From the NCBI RefSeq assembly GCF_012272835.1, contig NZ_JAAWWK010000006.1, positions 366,848-430,847 on the forward strand: a DNA stretch of 64,000 bases, written 5' to 3'. The position numbers and the translations under genes are program-made. Below, in pieces: positions 25,874-36,091 of this stretch. Numbering within the stretch: the stretch's first letter is position 1; each line of letters starts with the position of its first letter. Under the pieces are notes generated by a model. The model was not told the DNA's origin. It saw only the letters and a list, made by a program, of their open reading frames with translations, and did no database searches. Origin of the DNA: Spongiibacter thalassae. Its GTDB lineage: Bacteria > Pseudomonadota > Gammaproteobacteria > Pseudomonadales > Spongiibacteraceae.

Positions 25874-26572
25874 CTACGCCGACGTTCCGTTGTGGAACAA
25901 AAAGCCATGCATCCCCGGCCCGCGCCCCTGCGCCTTATCGTCAAGCAGCTCGGCGATACGCTGATGCAGGTTATCTATCTTGCGTTGGACTTTGCGCCGC
26001 TGCATAAACGCCGGAGTACGGTGCCCTGGTAGCAAACCGGCGTTACCCACGCCATCGATCAACACCAGGCGCCGAATCCGCTCGCGACCCTCGCCATCGG
26101 TGTCGCACTGCACCACCAGGTTGTGGAGGATCAAGTCCCGCGACGGCACCAGATATTCCAGCCAGTGCTGGCAAAGGGTGGCCACAGCGGCCTGGCACTG
26201 GCTATCGTAGTCCTTTTCCCAAAGATACTGTTTCAGTGACAGGGAAACCGCCCCGTTATTATCGCGAATCAGCTCAGAACTGAGACCCTTGCCCATATCA
26301 GTGTCAACGTAACCGTAGCAACGGCTGATATGGGCAAAAATTCCGTCGTCGTAGTAGCGTTCAAGTGCCGTCATCACTCGAAACTCGTCGAGGTTATCAT
26401 CGAAACTCGACAGAGGTTTAAGGTTCTTGGGGAAGCCTTTACTGCGCCGGCGCTCCTCAATGCTGAAATCCGGCCGGCGCACCTTGATACAGCGCGCTGC
26501 ATCAGCCGGATCAATATAACACCAACGATTTCCCCCCGCCGCGAAGGGCTCCAGCGCCTTCAGCTCAATCAT
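25874..26572 (-). CDS. yrbL: YrbL family protein
   Basis: A 232-residue protein of the PhoP-regulated YrbL family, whose members have a kinase-like fold of uncertain activity. The family start pattern is visible: LEPFAAGGNRWCYIDPADAARCIKVRR. A later segment, RDLILHNLVVQ, resembles a catalytic loop (HxxN-like), and RLVLIDGVGNAG looks like a DFG-position Asp. That suggests a small-molecule or LPS kinase, but this is inference. Its ATG overlaps the stop of the upstream glycosyltransferase (ATGA), so it is translated with LPS-core genes. This context favours phosphorylation or control of core sugars. Confidence 0.78.
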   Translation of the reverse strand: MIELKALEPFAAGGNRWCYIDPADAARCIKVRRPDFSIEERRRSKGFPKNLKPLSSFDDNLDEFRVMTALERYYDDGIFAHISRCYGYVDTDMGKGLSSELIRDNNGAVSLSLKQYLWEKDYDSQCQAAVATLCQHWLEYLVPSRDLILHNLVVQCDTDGEGRERIRRLVLIDGVGNAGLLPGHRTPAFMQRRKVQRKIDNLHQRIAELLDDKAQGRGPGMHGFLFHNGTSA

Positions 26573-27612
26573 GCCTTGTCACTGCCGTCAGGATTGATAT
26601 TCCGCGCCCACACATAGTCGTAACTGAAAGGCTGGGCCAGTGTCGCCTCGATAATGTAGCGGGAATACAGCGAGGAGTTCAGCTCGTCGTGGAAAAACTT
26701 GCGCGCCCGTGCTGCCCAGTCGCGGCGCTTGCCATCGTCATGGTGAAAGTCGCGGATTTTGCCGATCAGGTCCTGCTCGTCATCGAAATACACCAGTGTT
26801 TCCGCCGGCACATATTCGTCAAAGCCGCCACTGCTGTGGGCAAATTGCAGCACGCCATTGCCACCGAGTTGCGACATGCGATCAGAGGTATACCAGTGAT
26901 CCCCCTCCTGCCGATTAAGATTGAGCGCCATTCGGGTCTGTGCCAGCACCTTGTCGTAATCAGGCCCCCACACCGGCGGCTCGCCAAAGCTGCCGTAGGT
27001 TTTAAAGTTCATCTCGCCGCCGACGGCGTCCTTGATGTTTTTCACCATTTCCAGGCGTTTGGTGAATTTGGTGGCATTGCTGCAAAACAGTAGGTCGATG
27101 GGCAGATCGGTGCGCTGGGAGTTATCAAGGACTTCAACCGTGGGCTCCACCGGGTTGGGAATATAGTACAGGCGTGCCCCGAGCCCGGAGTAGCGACGCA
27201 AATCCCGCAGCCCGGTGGTCACAAACACCGCATCAACCACCGAAGCAAAGGCCGCAATGCGATCGCTGTTCGACGGCACGAAAAGCGGGTCGCAATTACA
27301 ATGAATCAACAGGCAATCAGGTCGGCGCTGGCGAATCAGCTTAAGGGTGTCCACGGTAATAATATCGGTGTGGCCGATAACTATTAGGTCGGGTTCATTG
27401 CCTTCAACCATCTCCAACAACCGGCGGTTGGCAGCTTTATAGCCCAGCGCCCGAACACCCAGCGGCGCCTCAAAGGCTGCTACGTCGCGGTCGGAAAAGC
27501 TGCGCACATAATGATTGTTACGGATAAAACCGAAGCGCATTTTCTCCGCCCAACTAGAACGTATCGGGCCGAAGGTGCGCAGGCGGTCGTAGTCTACGTG
27601 CAGGATTTTCAT
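26569..27612 (-). CDS. CgeB-like glycosyltransferase family 1 protein
   Basis: A 347-residue GT-B protein. The N-terminal part has PDLIVIGHTDIITVDTLKLI and LLIHCNCDPLFVP. The C-terminal part has the spore-maturation CgeB-type pattern (YDKVLAQTRMALNLNRQEG..TSDRMSQLGGNGVLQF), followed by EYVPAETLVYFDDEQDLIGKI and RDWAARARKFFHDELNSSLYS. Such proteins are found in LPS and polysaccharide loci. It overlaps yrbL by 4 bp and lies 49 bp after another glycosyltransferase. The sugar used is unknown. Confidence 0.75.
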   Translation of the reverse strand: MKILHVDYDRLRTFGPIRSSWAEKMRFGFIRNNHYVRSFSDRDVAAFEAPLGVRALGYKAANRRLLEMVEGNEPDLIVIGHTDIITVDTLKLIRQRRPDCLLIHCNCDPLFVPSNSDRIAAFASVVDAVFVTTGLRDLRRYSGLGARLYYIPNPVEPTVEVLDNSQRTDLPIDLLFCSNATKFTKRLEMVKNIKDAVGGEMNFKTYGSFGEPPVWGPDYDKVLAQTRMALNLNRQEGDHWYTSDRMSQLGGNGVLQFAHSSGGFDEYVPAETLVYFDDEQDLIGKIRDFHHDDGKRRDWAARARKFFHDELNSSLYSRYIIEATLAQPFSYDYVWARNINPDGSDKA

Positions 27613-27661
27613 GGTGTGTCGATATCCCGATCAAATGCCCTATTAGCGCAAGTCACTGCCA

Positions 27662-28804
27662 TCATCCCCTGTCGCCCTTGGCCAACAGCTGTCGATATAC
27701 GCCAATGGTGCTGCTTGCCTGACTGTCGAGGTAATAACTCCTGGGGAGTGTGATCTCGACGTCAGCGTCGATAATTTGATCCACCCTCGCCGCAAAATCG
27801 ACAATATCGTCGGGTGCCACCAGCCCTTGGGGAAAGCCCGCGTTGAGGGATTCGCTCGCCCCGCCGCGGTCGTAGGCCACGACCGGCGTACCCGACGCCA
27901 GAGATTCCGGCACGGTGCGACCAAAGGGCTCTTCTTTGTTGGACATGTGGCAAGTGACTGCGGCCAAACGGTAAAACTCTGCAATGTCGCTGCGATGACC
28001 GACAAATGTCACCTGCTCGGCGAGACCAAGTCTATCGCGCATGGCCAGCAGTTCTTCGAGATAATGTTGCTTGCCCGGCTCGGCATCGCCAACCACTACA
28101 CCGTGACAATCTGGCCGCAGGCGCACCAACCGCGCCATCATATCGAGAAAGGCCTCCTGGCCCTTCCAACGGGTCAAGCGGCCCGGCATAAGAATAATTT
28201 TCTTGCCCTGCAGCCGGGGAAACACGCTGTACAAATTTTTCTGCCACGCCGCTATATCCAGCGTCGGACTGAAAGCCTCGGCATCCAGCCCCCTGGGGAT
28301 CAGCGTGATTCGAGCGGGATCAACCCGATAATTATCCAGAATATAGCGTTGCACACAGTCGGAAATAGCAATGATATGCTCTGCGCGGGCCATTACCGCG
28401 CTGTAGAAATTGACCGAATACATACCGTGAAAAGTGCTGACCAGGCGAGGCCGCGTTAGCGGATTCATACCTCGCCAGGCCAGCCACGCGATCCACGCAG
28501 GCACCCGCGATCGCACATGGATGATGTCGGCATCAAGGGACTCCAGCAGACGGCGCATGGGCCGTACCTGCCACAGCGAAGCCAGCGATTTGCGGTGCAC
28601 TGGCAGGGAAATATGTTCCGTTCCCTCCAGCTTGAGGCGTTCAACCATGCGACCGCCATTGGAAATCACCACCGAATGGTGACCCCGGCGTACCAGCTCC
28701 CGGGCAAATTCCACGGTGCCACGCTCCACCCCACCGGAGTTCAGCGCCGGCAGTAACTGCACCACTTTCAGTGGACGTACAGAGGGTTCTTGCAACTCAG
28801 TCAT
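27662..28804 (-). CDS. Family 4 glycosyltransferase, LPS core type
   Basis: A 380-residue GT-B enzyme with VVQLLPALNSGGVERGTVEF at the N-terminus, ADIIHVRSRVPAWIAWLA, ILMPGRLTRWKGQEAFLDMM, VVGDAEPGKQHYLEEL, and the donor motif EPFGRTVPESLASGTPVVAY. This pattern is common in LPS-core GT4 enzymes of gammaproteobacteria that lie next to lpxL. Its start overlaps the end of the upstream ELM1-like gene by 8 bp, which indicates cotranscription. The specific linkage is unknown. Confidence 0.86.
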   Translation of the reverse strand: MTELQEPSVRPLKVVQLLPALNSGGVERGTVEFARELVRRGHHSVVISNGGRMVERLKLEGTEHISLPVHRKSLASLWQVRPMRRLLESLDADIIHVRSRVPAWIAWLAWRGMNPLTRPRLVSTFHGMYSVNFYSAVMARAEHIIAISDCVQRYILDNYRVDPARITLIPRGLDAEAFSPTLDIAAWQKNLYSVFPRLQGKKIILMPGRLTRWKGQEAFLDMMARLVRLRPDCHGVVVGDAEPGKQHYLEELLAMRDRLGLAEQVTFVGHRSDIAEFYRLAAVTCHMSNKEEPFGRTVPESLASGTPVVAYDRGGASESLNAGFPQGLVAPDDIVDFAARVDQIIDADVEITLPRSYYLDSQASSTIGVYRQLLAKGDRG

Positions 28805-29753
28805 TGGGCTGTCGTCTCAATAAGTTTGCCAGCAACCAATCGGCGGCGCGGTCGGCCTCCCACAGCGGCTGCGACATATTCGGCAGCGGCTGAGCGGCGT
28901 CGTGCGACTCCCAGGCAACGGCCAGGCCGGCTTCTACCACTTGCTGCATACTGCGGGTCACCCGCGAGTCCCGAGCCGCTTGCAGATGCAGCAAGCCGGT
29001 TGGCGCTGCAGAACTGATACTCTCATACACCATGGACACACTGTCGCGACTCACCCACACCTGGCCCGCTTCGGCAAGCTGCCCCTGCAACCAACCGCCG
29101 CCGCTGTGCCCAAAGGGCATCACCTGCACATTTTCCAGGTTCCGCCTGGCCAGATCCGGCAACAGTGTTTGCGGGCTGCGTGGCGAGTCCGATACCTGCC
29201 AGTGTACTTCGGGCCGGGCCTGAGCCAGGCTGACGATCTGTTCAATAATGTCATCACTGTGCCAATGAAAATGCTTGTTCAATCCACCAAGCAAAATCAG
29301 CCCTCGGTGCGCATCCCGCCCTTCGCGATGGGGCACAATCGCATTCAACACCCCCTGGGTTGGCAGCACATTGTCACGGGAAGGCGGCGCATCGTGAGTG
29401 GGTACAATTGCCGCACTGAACCAGCTCAACGGCCAGCTCGGCTTCATCAACACCACAGTTTTGGCGCGACAAATCCAGCCCGCCCACAACAAGGGAATGT
29501 GGCAGCGGCTGCCCGCGGCGAAAACGGCATCGGGCAGGTCATTGCTACCAAACTGGCGCAGCAAACCGTCTCTACCGGTTTTTTTGAAGCCTTTCAGCGT
29601 GATATTTAACCAGCGCACGTCGCATTCGCGCTTGGCAGACAGTCGCTCAGCCAGCCCCTTCAACTGATTGAGGTGGCCCAGTCGACCATCGGTGATAAAC
29701 CACAGGCGCAGGGGCTCGAGGGAAGCGGTGCGCAATGCCTCGGTATCTGCCAT
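28797..29753 (-). CDS. ELM1/GtrOC1 family protein
   Basis: A 318-residue protein of the ELM1 (mitochondrial fission protein) family, which in bacteria is a GT-B-like putative glycosyltransferase of LPS loci. Seen are LWFITDGRLGHLNQLKGLAE at the start, PDAVFAAGSRCHIPLLWA, ILLGGLNKHFHW, and WVSRDSVSMVYESISSAAPTG, the conserved Ser-rich donor loop. It lies 8 bp after lpxL and overlaps the next GT4 gene, placing it firmly in the lipid A/core operon. Enzymatic activity of the family is poorly established. Confidence 0.85.
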   Translation of the reverse strand: MADTEALRTASLEPLRLWFITDGRLGHLNQLKGLAERLSAKRECDVRWLNITLKGFKKTGRDGLLRQFGSNDLPDAVFAAGSRCHIPLLWAGWICRAKTVVLMKPSWPLSWFSAAIVPTHDAPPSRDNVLPTQGVLNAIVPHREGRDAHRGLILLGGLNKHFHWHSDDIIEQIVSLAQARPEVHWQVSDSPRSPQTLLPDLARRNLENVQVMPFGHSGGGWLQGQLAEAGQVWVSRDSVSMVYESISSAAPTGLLHLQAARDSRVTRSMQQVVEAGLAVAWESHDAAQPLPNMSQPLWEADRAADWLLANLLRRQPND

Positions 29754-29761
29754 CGATCCTC

Positions 29762-30649
29762 TCAGTACAGTTTTTCGGCGCCCGGGGGGCGGGTTTTAAA
29801 GCGGCGGTGAACCCACATATATTGCTCGGGCACCAGGCGAATATTTTCCTCCAGAGTGGCATTGATCAGCCGCGCATCTGCTGCGGGGTCATCGCTGGGA
29901 ATCGCCAGTGGTATCGCTACCAAACGAAACCGACGCCCTTGATTCAAACGCTGTTGCTGAATATATACCACCCGCGCTCGCCCGCCTTTGGCCAGGGTAG
30001 AGGTCGCGATGGTAGTGGCCGCCGGCACCCCGAAAAAGGGCACAAACTCCGCCGACTTGATACCGTAGTCCTGATCAGGCAGATAGAACAGTCGGTTACC
30101 CTGGCGCAGGCGTTTCAATGCACGCTTCACATCCCGGCGATGGATCGGCTCACCGTAACGGGCACGAGCCCGACTGAATACGTGCTCCAGCACCGGATTT
30201 TTGTGTTTGCGATAGAACGAGTCGGCAGGAAAGCGCGACGCAACCAGAGCCCCACTCACATCCAGCGACGTAAAATGGGTGCCCAGCACAATGATCCCCT
30301 GACCATCGTCTTGCAAATGCTCTTCACCCACCAATTCCAGCTCGATACCAAGGCGGTCTATCGGCGTAAACCAGCACCGCAGCGTTTCCATGAGGCCAAT
30401 ACCTTGATCCTGCATGGTCTTGCGCAACAAAGCCTTCTGCGCCTTGTGATCCAGCTCCGGCATACAGTGGCGCAGATTGGTGGCAGCAATATGACGCCGC
30501 CGTGGGGCAAAGCGATAAAACAGCTCGCCTAGCGCTTTACCCAGGCGATAGTTGACCCGCTGGGGCAGCTTGGCCAGTAGATACATCAAGCCCACGGCCA
30601 ACCAGGTTGGCCAGTGCGCTGGCGCGAATAATTGTCTCTGAATTGTCAT
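29762..30649 (-). CDS. lpxL: Lipid A biosynthesis acyltransferase (LpxL/HtrB-type)
   Basis: A 295-residue inner-membrane-associated enzyme that adds a secondary acyl chain to Kdo-lipid A. It has an N-terminal hydrophobic helix (WLAVGLMYLLAKLP), the catalytic H(x4)D box in GTHFTSLDVSG, the FYRKHKNPVLE acceptor segment, and LPDQDYG with VPFFGVPAATT, as in the family. LpxL versus LpxM cannot be separated from the sequence alone. It is the first gene of the minus-strand LPS-core operon and is divergent from dgkA. A small inverted repeat (TGCCTG-TGA-CAGGCA, 30694-30708) lies in the shared upstream gap. Confidence 0.88.
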   Translation of the reverse strand: MTIQRQLFAPAHWPTWLAVGLMYLLAKLPQRVNYRLGKALGELFYRFAPRRRHIAATNLRHCMPELDHKAQKALLRKTMQDQGIGLMETLRCWFTPIDRLGIELELVGEEHLQDDGQGIIVLGTHFTSLDVSGALVASRFPADSFYRKHKNPVLEHVFSRARARYGEPIHRRDVKRALKRLRQGNRLFYLPDQDYGIKSAEFVPFFGVPAATTIATSTLAKGGRARVVYIQQQRLNQGRRFRLVAIPLAIPSDDPAADARLINATLEENIRLVPEQYMWVHRRFKTRPPGAEKLY

Positions 30650-30834
30650 TGTCCCGGTATTACACTATTACTACATCTACATACAAAAGTTTCTGCCTGT
30701 GACAGGCATCACGCCAAGCAAAAGCATTGTAGAATAAGGCCGGACTCAGCGAGCGGCATTGTACACTGATTAACAGCGGACTCCGAATGTCTGCATACCA
30801 ATGAACCCCTGTATACAGAGAGCATCGACGCCCC

Positions 30835-31209
30835 ATGATGAACAAACCCGGCCGCTCTGGTCTGTCGCGCATCCTCGACGCCACCAATTATTCACGCAAA
30901 GGCCTGCGCGCGGCATGGCGCCACGAAGAAGCCTTTCGCCAGGAAGCCATTCTGGCGATGATTCTGTTTCCCACCGCTTTTTGGCTGGGACAGACCACGA
31001 TTGAACAGCTTTTGCTTATCATTCCGGTCGCGCTGGTGATTATTGTGGAGCTGTTCAATTCAGCCATTGAAGCCGCCATCGACCGCATCGGCCCCGAGCG
31101 CCACCCCCTGTCGGGTCAGGCCAAGGACATCGGCTCCGCGGCGGTGATGATTAGCCTCGCGCTGTGCCTGTTAAGCTGGGGCATGATTATCGTCGATCGC
31201 TTCTTTTAG
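30835..31209 (+). CDS. dgkA: Diacylglycerol kinase
   Basis: A 124-residue integral inner-membrane enzyme that phosphorylates diacylglycerol and recycles it from membrane-derived glycan synthesis. Three hydrophobic helices are visible, with the family active-site stretches RHEEAFRQE and VELFNSAIEAAIDRIG followed by AKDIGSAAV. There are two consecutive ATGs at the start, and either could be used. It is divergent from lpxL and is followed by the rpsT promoter about 40 bp after its stop. Confidence 0.94.
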   Translation: MMNKPGRSGLSRILDATNYSRKGLRAAWRHEEAFRQEAILAMILFPTAFWLGQTTIEQLLLIIPVALVIIVELFNSAIEAAIDRIGPERHPLSGQAKDIGSAAVMISLALCLLSWGMIIVDRFF

Positions 31210-31250
31210 GCGAGCCACAGAGAAATTACCCCGGAAAGATCAAACAGCAC

Positions 31251-31279
31251 TTGACATGGGGACGCTCAGAATGAATAAT
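31251..31279 (+). promoter_or_regulatory. rpsT promoter
   Basis: A perfect -35 TTGACA (31251-31256), a 17-bp spacer and AATAAT (31274-31279) sit between dgkA and rpsT. Transcription would start near 31286 and give a leader of about 38 nt with GAGGAG before the GTG start codon. Confidence 0.7.
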
Positions 31280-31323
31280 CCACCGCCTAAATTTTCAGCG
31301 CAAGTTTTCGAGGAGTAACAAGG

Positions 31324-31596
31324 GTGGCAAATTCCCCGCAAGCAAAGAAACGCGCACGTCAGGCGGAGAAACGTCGCACGCACAACGCCAGTCTGCGCTC
31401 CATGGTTCGTACTTACTTGAAAAAAGTAATTACGGCAATTGAATCCGGTGACCAGGAAGCTGCGAAAGCCGCTTACGCTGCTGCCGTACCTGTTCTTGAT
31501 CGCACAGCCGATAAAGGCATTTTCCATAAGAACAAGGCATCTCGTCATAAGAGCCGCCTTAATGCCCGCATCAAAGCAATGGGCGAAGCTGCGTAA
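31324..31596 (+). CDS. rpsT: 30S ribosomal protein S20
   Basis: A 90-residue, strongly basic primary 16S rRNA-binding protein. [18 protein letters not shown] at the start and [19 protein letters not shown] at the end are typical. The start is GTG with GAGGAG 9 bases upstream. E. coli rpsT also uses a weak start (UUG), which takes part in translational autoregulation, so similar control is plausible here. It is followed by a strong bidirectional terminator shared with proB. Confidence 0.97.
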   Translation: MANSPQAKKRARQAEKRRTHNASLRSMVRTYLKKVITAIESGDQEAAKAAYAAAVPVLDRTADKGIFHKNKASRHKSRLNARIKAMGEAA

Positions 31597-31650
31597 GCTT
31601 CTTCACCCCTGCGCCTCGAGCTGACCGACTACGTCGAACAGCTCGCATAA

Positions 31651-31682
31651 AAAAAGCCCCGCACTCAGGTACGGGGCTTTTT
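31651..31682. terminator. Bidirectional terminator between rpsT and proB
   Basis: AAAAAGCCCCG and CGGGGCTTTTT form a long perfect stem with a 10-base loop, flanked by A and T runs. It can end transcription of rpsT on the plus strand and of proB on the minus strand. Confidence 0.93.
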
Positions 31683-31699
31683 TTATGTCTCGCGAAAGA

Positions 31700-32827
31700 T
31701 TACACCAGCACCATATTATCCCGATGAATCATCTCTGGCTCAGACAGGTAGCCCAACACATCGGCAATGGCGGCCGTAGACACACCGACCAGCTTGCGCG
31801 CATCCTCCGCACTGTAATTCACCAGCCCTCGCGCCACTTCGCGCCCAGCGGGATCTACACAGGACACCAAATCGCCGCGCTCAAAAGCCCCCTGCACACC
31901 CGTCATACCCACGGGCAACAAACTGCGTCCCTGCTGACGCAACACCTGGGCAGCACCGGCATCGACCACCACACTACCACGCACCCGCAACTGTCCGGCC
32001 AACCACTTCTTGCGCGCTGCCAGCGGCGGCTCCTTGGCCAGCAGCAGCGTACCCAAAGACTCCCCCGCGACCGCGCGACACAACACTTCATGCTCCCGAC
32101 CACCGGCGATCAGGGTATCGGCACCGGAACGAGCCGCCAGACGGGCCGCGCGCAGCTTGGTTAACATGCCACCACGCCCCAGACTACCCGCACTGCCACC
32201 CACCATTGCATCGAGACTGGCATCCGCGGCATCGGCCTCGGCAATCAAAGTCGCCCCGGGGTTACTGCGGGGATCACTGTCAAACAAGCCCTGTTGGTCG
32301 GTAAGAATCACCAGACTGTCGGCATCAATCAGATTGGCCACCAAGGCCGCCAGAGTGTCGTTGTCACCAAAGCGAATCTCGTCGGTGACCACGCTGTCGT
32401 TTTCATTCACCACTGGCACTACACCCAACTCCAGCAATGTGAGCAGCGTATTGCGAGCATTCAGATAGCGATCCCGAGCGGAAATATCATCATGCCCCAG
32501 CAGTATTTGCGCAGTCTGCAAGCCATGCTGGCGAAAGCGGGCCTCATAGGCCTGCACCAGCCCCATCTGCCCCACCGCAGCCGCCGCCTGCAGGCGATGC
32601 AAGTCCGCAGGGCGCTCACGCCACCCCAGGCGAGTCATCCCCTCTGCAACAGCGCCAGAGGACACCAGCACGACCTCTCGCCCCTCTGCACGCAGCGATG
32701 CAATTTGCGCCACCCAGGCGTCCAGCCCCTCAACGCACAAACCCTTGCCGTCGTTGGTCAGCAATGCCGAGCCAATCTTCACCACAATACGCCGCGCCTC
32801 ACGCAACTGCTGACGACTATTTACCAC
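31700..32827 (-). CDS. proB: Glutamate 5-kinase
   Basis: A 375-residue cytoplasmic enzyme that makes gamma-glutamyl phosphate, the first step of proline synthesis. The amino-acid-kinase fold shows [19 protein letters not shown] at the start, [16 protein letters not shown], and [19 protein letters not shown]-terminal PUA domain spans about 280-370 ([20 protein letters not shown]). The GTG giving [12 protein letters not shown] (32827) has GGAAG upstream and matches the family length; a longer frame to 32878 has no support. It lies 57 bp after obg on the same strand, an order common in gammaproteobacteria. Confidence 0.93.
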   Translation of the reverse strand: MVNSRQQLREARRIVVKIGSALLTNDGKGLCVEGLDAWVAQIASLRAEGREVVLVSSGAVAEGMTRLGWRERPADLHRLQAAAAVGQMGLVQAYEARFRQHGLQTAQILLGHDDISARDRYLNARNTLLTLLELGVVPVVNENDSVVTDEIRFGDNDTLAALVANLIDADSLVILTDQQGLFDSDPRSNPGATLIAEADAADASLDAMVGGSAGSLGRGGMLTKLRAARLAARSGADTLIAGGREHEVLCRAVAGESLGTLLLAKEPPLAARKKWLAGQLRVRGSVVVDAGAAQVLRQQGRSLLPVGMTGVQGAFERGDLVSCVDPAGREVARGLVNYSAEDARKLVGVSTAAIADVLGYLSEPEMIHRDNMVLV

Positions 32828-32884
32828 TCTGTCTTCCTTCGCACCGACTGACCATTCTTCCCCGGTAATTCTCTGCACGAGCGC

Positions 32885-34081
<1,197 letters not shown>

Positions 34082-34125
34082 TCACAGACCTCGGTGGTGG
34101 GGTTCTTAATGCTATCTACAGAAAC

Positions 34126-34152
34126 AAAAAAGCCCCGTCAACCGACGGGGCT
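34126..34152 (-). terminator. Terminator between rpmA and obg
   Basis: On the minus strand AGCCCCGTC-GGTT-GACGGGGCT is followed by five or more T. It lies in the 98-bp gap after rpmA and should cut most read-through from the ribosomal genes into obg. Separate expression of obg is therefore likely. Confidence 0.88.
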
Positions 34153-34176
34153 TTCACAGTACTAAAGAGTCGGACT

Positions 34177-34434
34177 TCAGGCAGCAACGATGCTGACGAA
34201 TTTACGATTCTTGGGACCTTTAACTTCAAACTTAACTACGCCATCTGCCTTGGCAAACAGAGTGTGATCTGTACCCAGACCAACGTTCTCACCCGCATGG
34301 AAACGAGTGCCACGCTGACGAACAATAATGCTGCCCGCGCTAACGACCTGGCCGCCGTAGCGCTTTACACCAAGGCGTTTACTTTCGGAATCGCGTCCGT
34401 TACGGGTACTACCACCAGCTTTCTTGTGAGCCAT
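34177..34434 (-). CDS. rpmA: 50S ribosomal protein L27
   Basis: An 85-residue protein near the peptidyl-transferase centre. The start [20 protein letters not shown] is the canonical form whose N-terminal tail reaches toward the tRNA ends, and [19 protein letters not shown] follows. It is 18 bp after rplU on the same strand and ends before a strong terminator. Confidence 0.97.
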   Translation of the reverse strand: MAHKKAGGSTRNGRDSESKRLGVKRYGGQVVSAGSIIVRQRGTRFHAGENVGLGTDHTLFAKADGVVKFEVKGPKNRKFVSIVAA

Positions 34435-34452
34435 GAGTTTCTCCTCGAGTTC

Positions 34453-34761
34453 TTAAGCGCTGATACCAGTGATTTTCACTTCGGTGAACCACTGACGGTG
34501 ACCAGCCTGTTTCATGCTGTGCTTACGGCGGCGAAACTTGACGATTTTCACCTTGGCGTGACGACCCTGAGAAATAATCTCTGCAGTCACTTTGCCACCC
34601 TCAACGTAGGGCGCACCGATTTTCAATTCTTCGCCGGTTTTAACCATCAACACCTTGTCAAAGGTAACAGTTTCGCCAGTGGCGATTTCCAGCTTTTCCA
34701 GCTTGAGGGTTTCACCCTCTACAACGCGGTGCTGCTTACCACCGCTTTCAATTACTGCGTA
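34453..34761 (-). CDS. rplU: 50S ribosomal protein L21
   Basis: A 102-residue 23S rRNA-binding protein. It starts [14 protein letters not shown] and contains [20 protein letters not shown], both diagnostic. I use the ATG at 34761 (family length) with GGAG 11 bases upstream; an extended frame to 34794 has no counterpart. It is divergent from ispB, as in many gammaproteobacteria. Confidence 0.96.
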   Translation of the reverse strand, partial: YAVIESGGKQHRVVEGETLKLEKLEIATGETVTFDKVLMVKTGEELKIGAPYVEGGKVTAEIISQGRHAKVKIVKFRRRKHSMKQAGHRQWFTEVKITGISA

Positions 34762-35047
34762 CATGGGCAAATATCTCCAAGAGCCTGCTTGCAATGCATT
34801 TGAGTGTTTGGCCGTTATGGACGAGGACGACTACCGCCCCAATCACGCAACGGGACAAGTCCAGGCACCGACCTCAATTAGCGAGCCAATTGGGCGGTTT
34901 AGCGTCAGGGGCGCGAATTTTACTCACTACCAAAAAAAATAACAAGTGCTTTATGGCCAAAGCCGTGGTTTCCCACCCCGCGGCTTGACAGCCAATGCCA
35001 GCCCCCCTACGATGCCAGCCGATTCCGCCTTGCAAACCAGCGAACCC

Positions 35048-36007
35048 ATGCATCACATCCGTCAGGTTGTTGACCAGGATTTTACCGCCGTCAACGACTT
35101 CATCATCGAGCAACTTCAGTCTCGCGTCGAGATGGTCGAAAATATCGGCCACTACATTATTGACGCGGGCGGCAAACGCTTGCGCCCTATGCTGACCCTG
35201 CTCAGCGCTGGTGCCATTGGTGCACAGCAGCGCGACCAAGTGCGACTGGCGGCGGTGATCGAGTTTATCCATACCGCCACACTGCTTCACGACGACGTGG
35301 TGGACCTGTCGGAATTGCGCCGTGGACGCCCCACCGCAAACGCGGAGTTTGGCAACGCCCCCAGCGTGCTGGTCGGCGACTTCCTCTACTCGCGGGCGTT
35401 TCAGGTGCTCGTGGACATAGGCAGCCTGCCATTGATGGGACTGCTGGCCGGCACCACCAACACCGTCGCCGAAGGTGAAGTACTGCAACTGGCCCGCGCC
35501 GGCAATGCCGACACCGATGAAGCCACGTACTACGATGTTATTCGCAGCAAGACCGCTGTACTCTTTGCCGCCGCCTGCAGTGGTGCCGCCATTGTCGGCG
35601 AGGCCAGCACTTACCGCGACACCCTGTACGACTACGGCATGAACCTGGGCATCGCTTTTCAGCTGGTCGATGACATTCTCGACTATGAAGGCGACCCCAA
35701 GGAAACCGGCAAAAACATCGGCGACGATCTCGCCGAGGGCAAGCCCACGCTGCCGCTGATTTATTTGCTACGCGAAGGCAGCGACGCCGAAAAAGTCATG
35801 GTGCGTCACGCCATTGAACACAAGTCCGCGGACAACCTCGAGCAGATTCTCGCCGCCGTACAGAGCAGTGGCGCCCTGCAATATTGCCGGGATGCGGCAG
35901 CTCGCTACAGCGAGAATGCCATTGCCGCCGCCCGCACCCTGCCGGAATCCAGCTACCGCAACGCCATGATCACGCTGAGCCAGGATGCACTGGGAAGGCG
36001 CAGCTAG
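35048..36007 (+). CDS. ispB: Octaprenyl (polyprenyl) diphosphate synthase
   Basis: About 319 residues. This all-helical prenyltransferase makes the long isoprenoid tail of ubiquinone. The first aspartate-rich motif is in LLHDDVVDLSELRRGRPTAN and the second in FQLVDDILDYEGDPKETGKN. GGKRLRPML binds diphosphate. The start is uncertain: the ATG giving MHHIRQVVDQDF fits E. coli IspB length, while ATGs at 35012, 34995 and 34946 are in frame and none has a strong ribosome binding site. It is divergent from rplU and ends before a bidirectional terminator. Confidence 0.92.
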   Translation: MHHIRQVVDQDFTAVNDFIIEQLQSRVEMVENIGHYIIDAGGKRLRPMLTLLSAGAIGAQQRDQVRLAAVIEFIHTATLLHDDVVDLSELRRGRPTANAEFGNAPSVLVGDFLYSRAFQVLVDIGSLPLMGLLAGTTNTVAEGEVLQLARAGNADTDEATYYDVIRSKTAVLFAAACSGAAIVGEASTYRDTLYDYGMNLGIAFQLVDDILDYEGDPKETGKNIGDDLAEGKPTLPLIYLLREGSDAEKVMVRHAIEHKSADNLEQILAAVQSSGALQYCRDAAARYSENAIAAARTLPESSYRNAMITLSQDALGRRS

Positions 36008-36041
36008 CACCCGAAAGCACCAAATTGGACAGAGCAACGCA

Positions 36042-36078
36042 CACAAAAAAGCCGGGCTTTTGGCCCGGCTTTTTTGTG
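36042..36078. terminator. Bidirectional terminator between ispB and the phosphomannomutase gene
   Basis: CACAAAAAAGCCGGGC and GCCCGGCTTTTTTGTG form a long perfect inverted repeat with a 5-base loop. It serves ispB on the plus strand and the phosphomannomutase gene on the minus strand. Confidence 0.93.
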
Positions 36079-36091
36079 CATCACACCTGGG

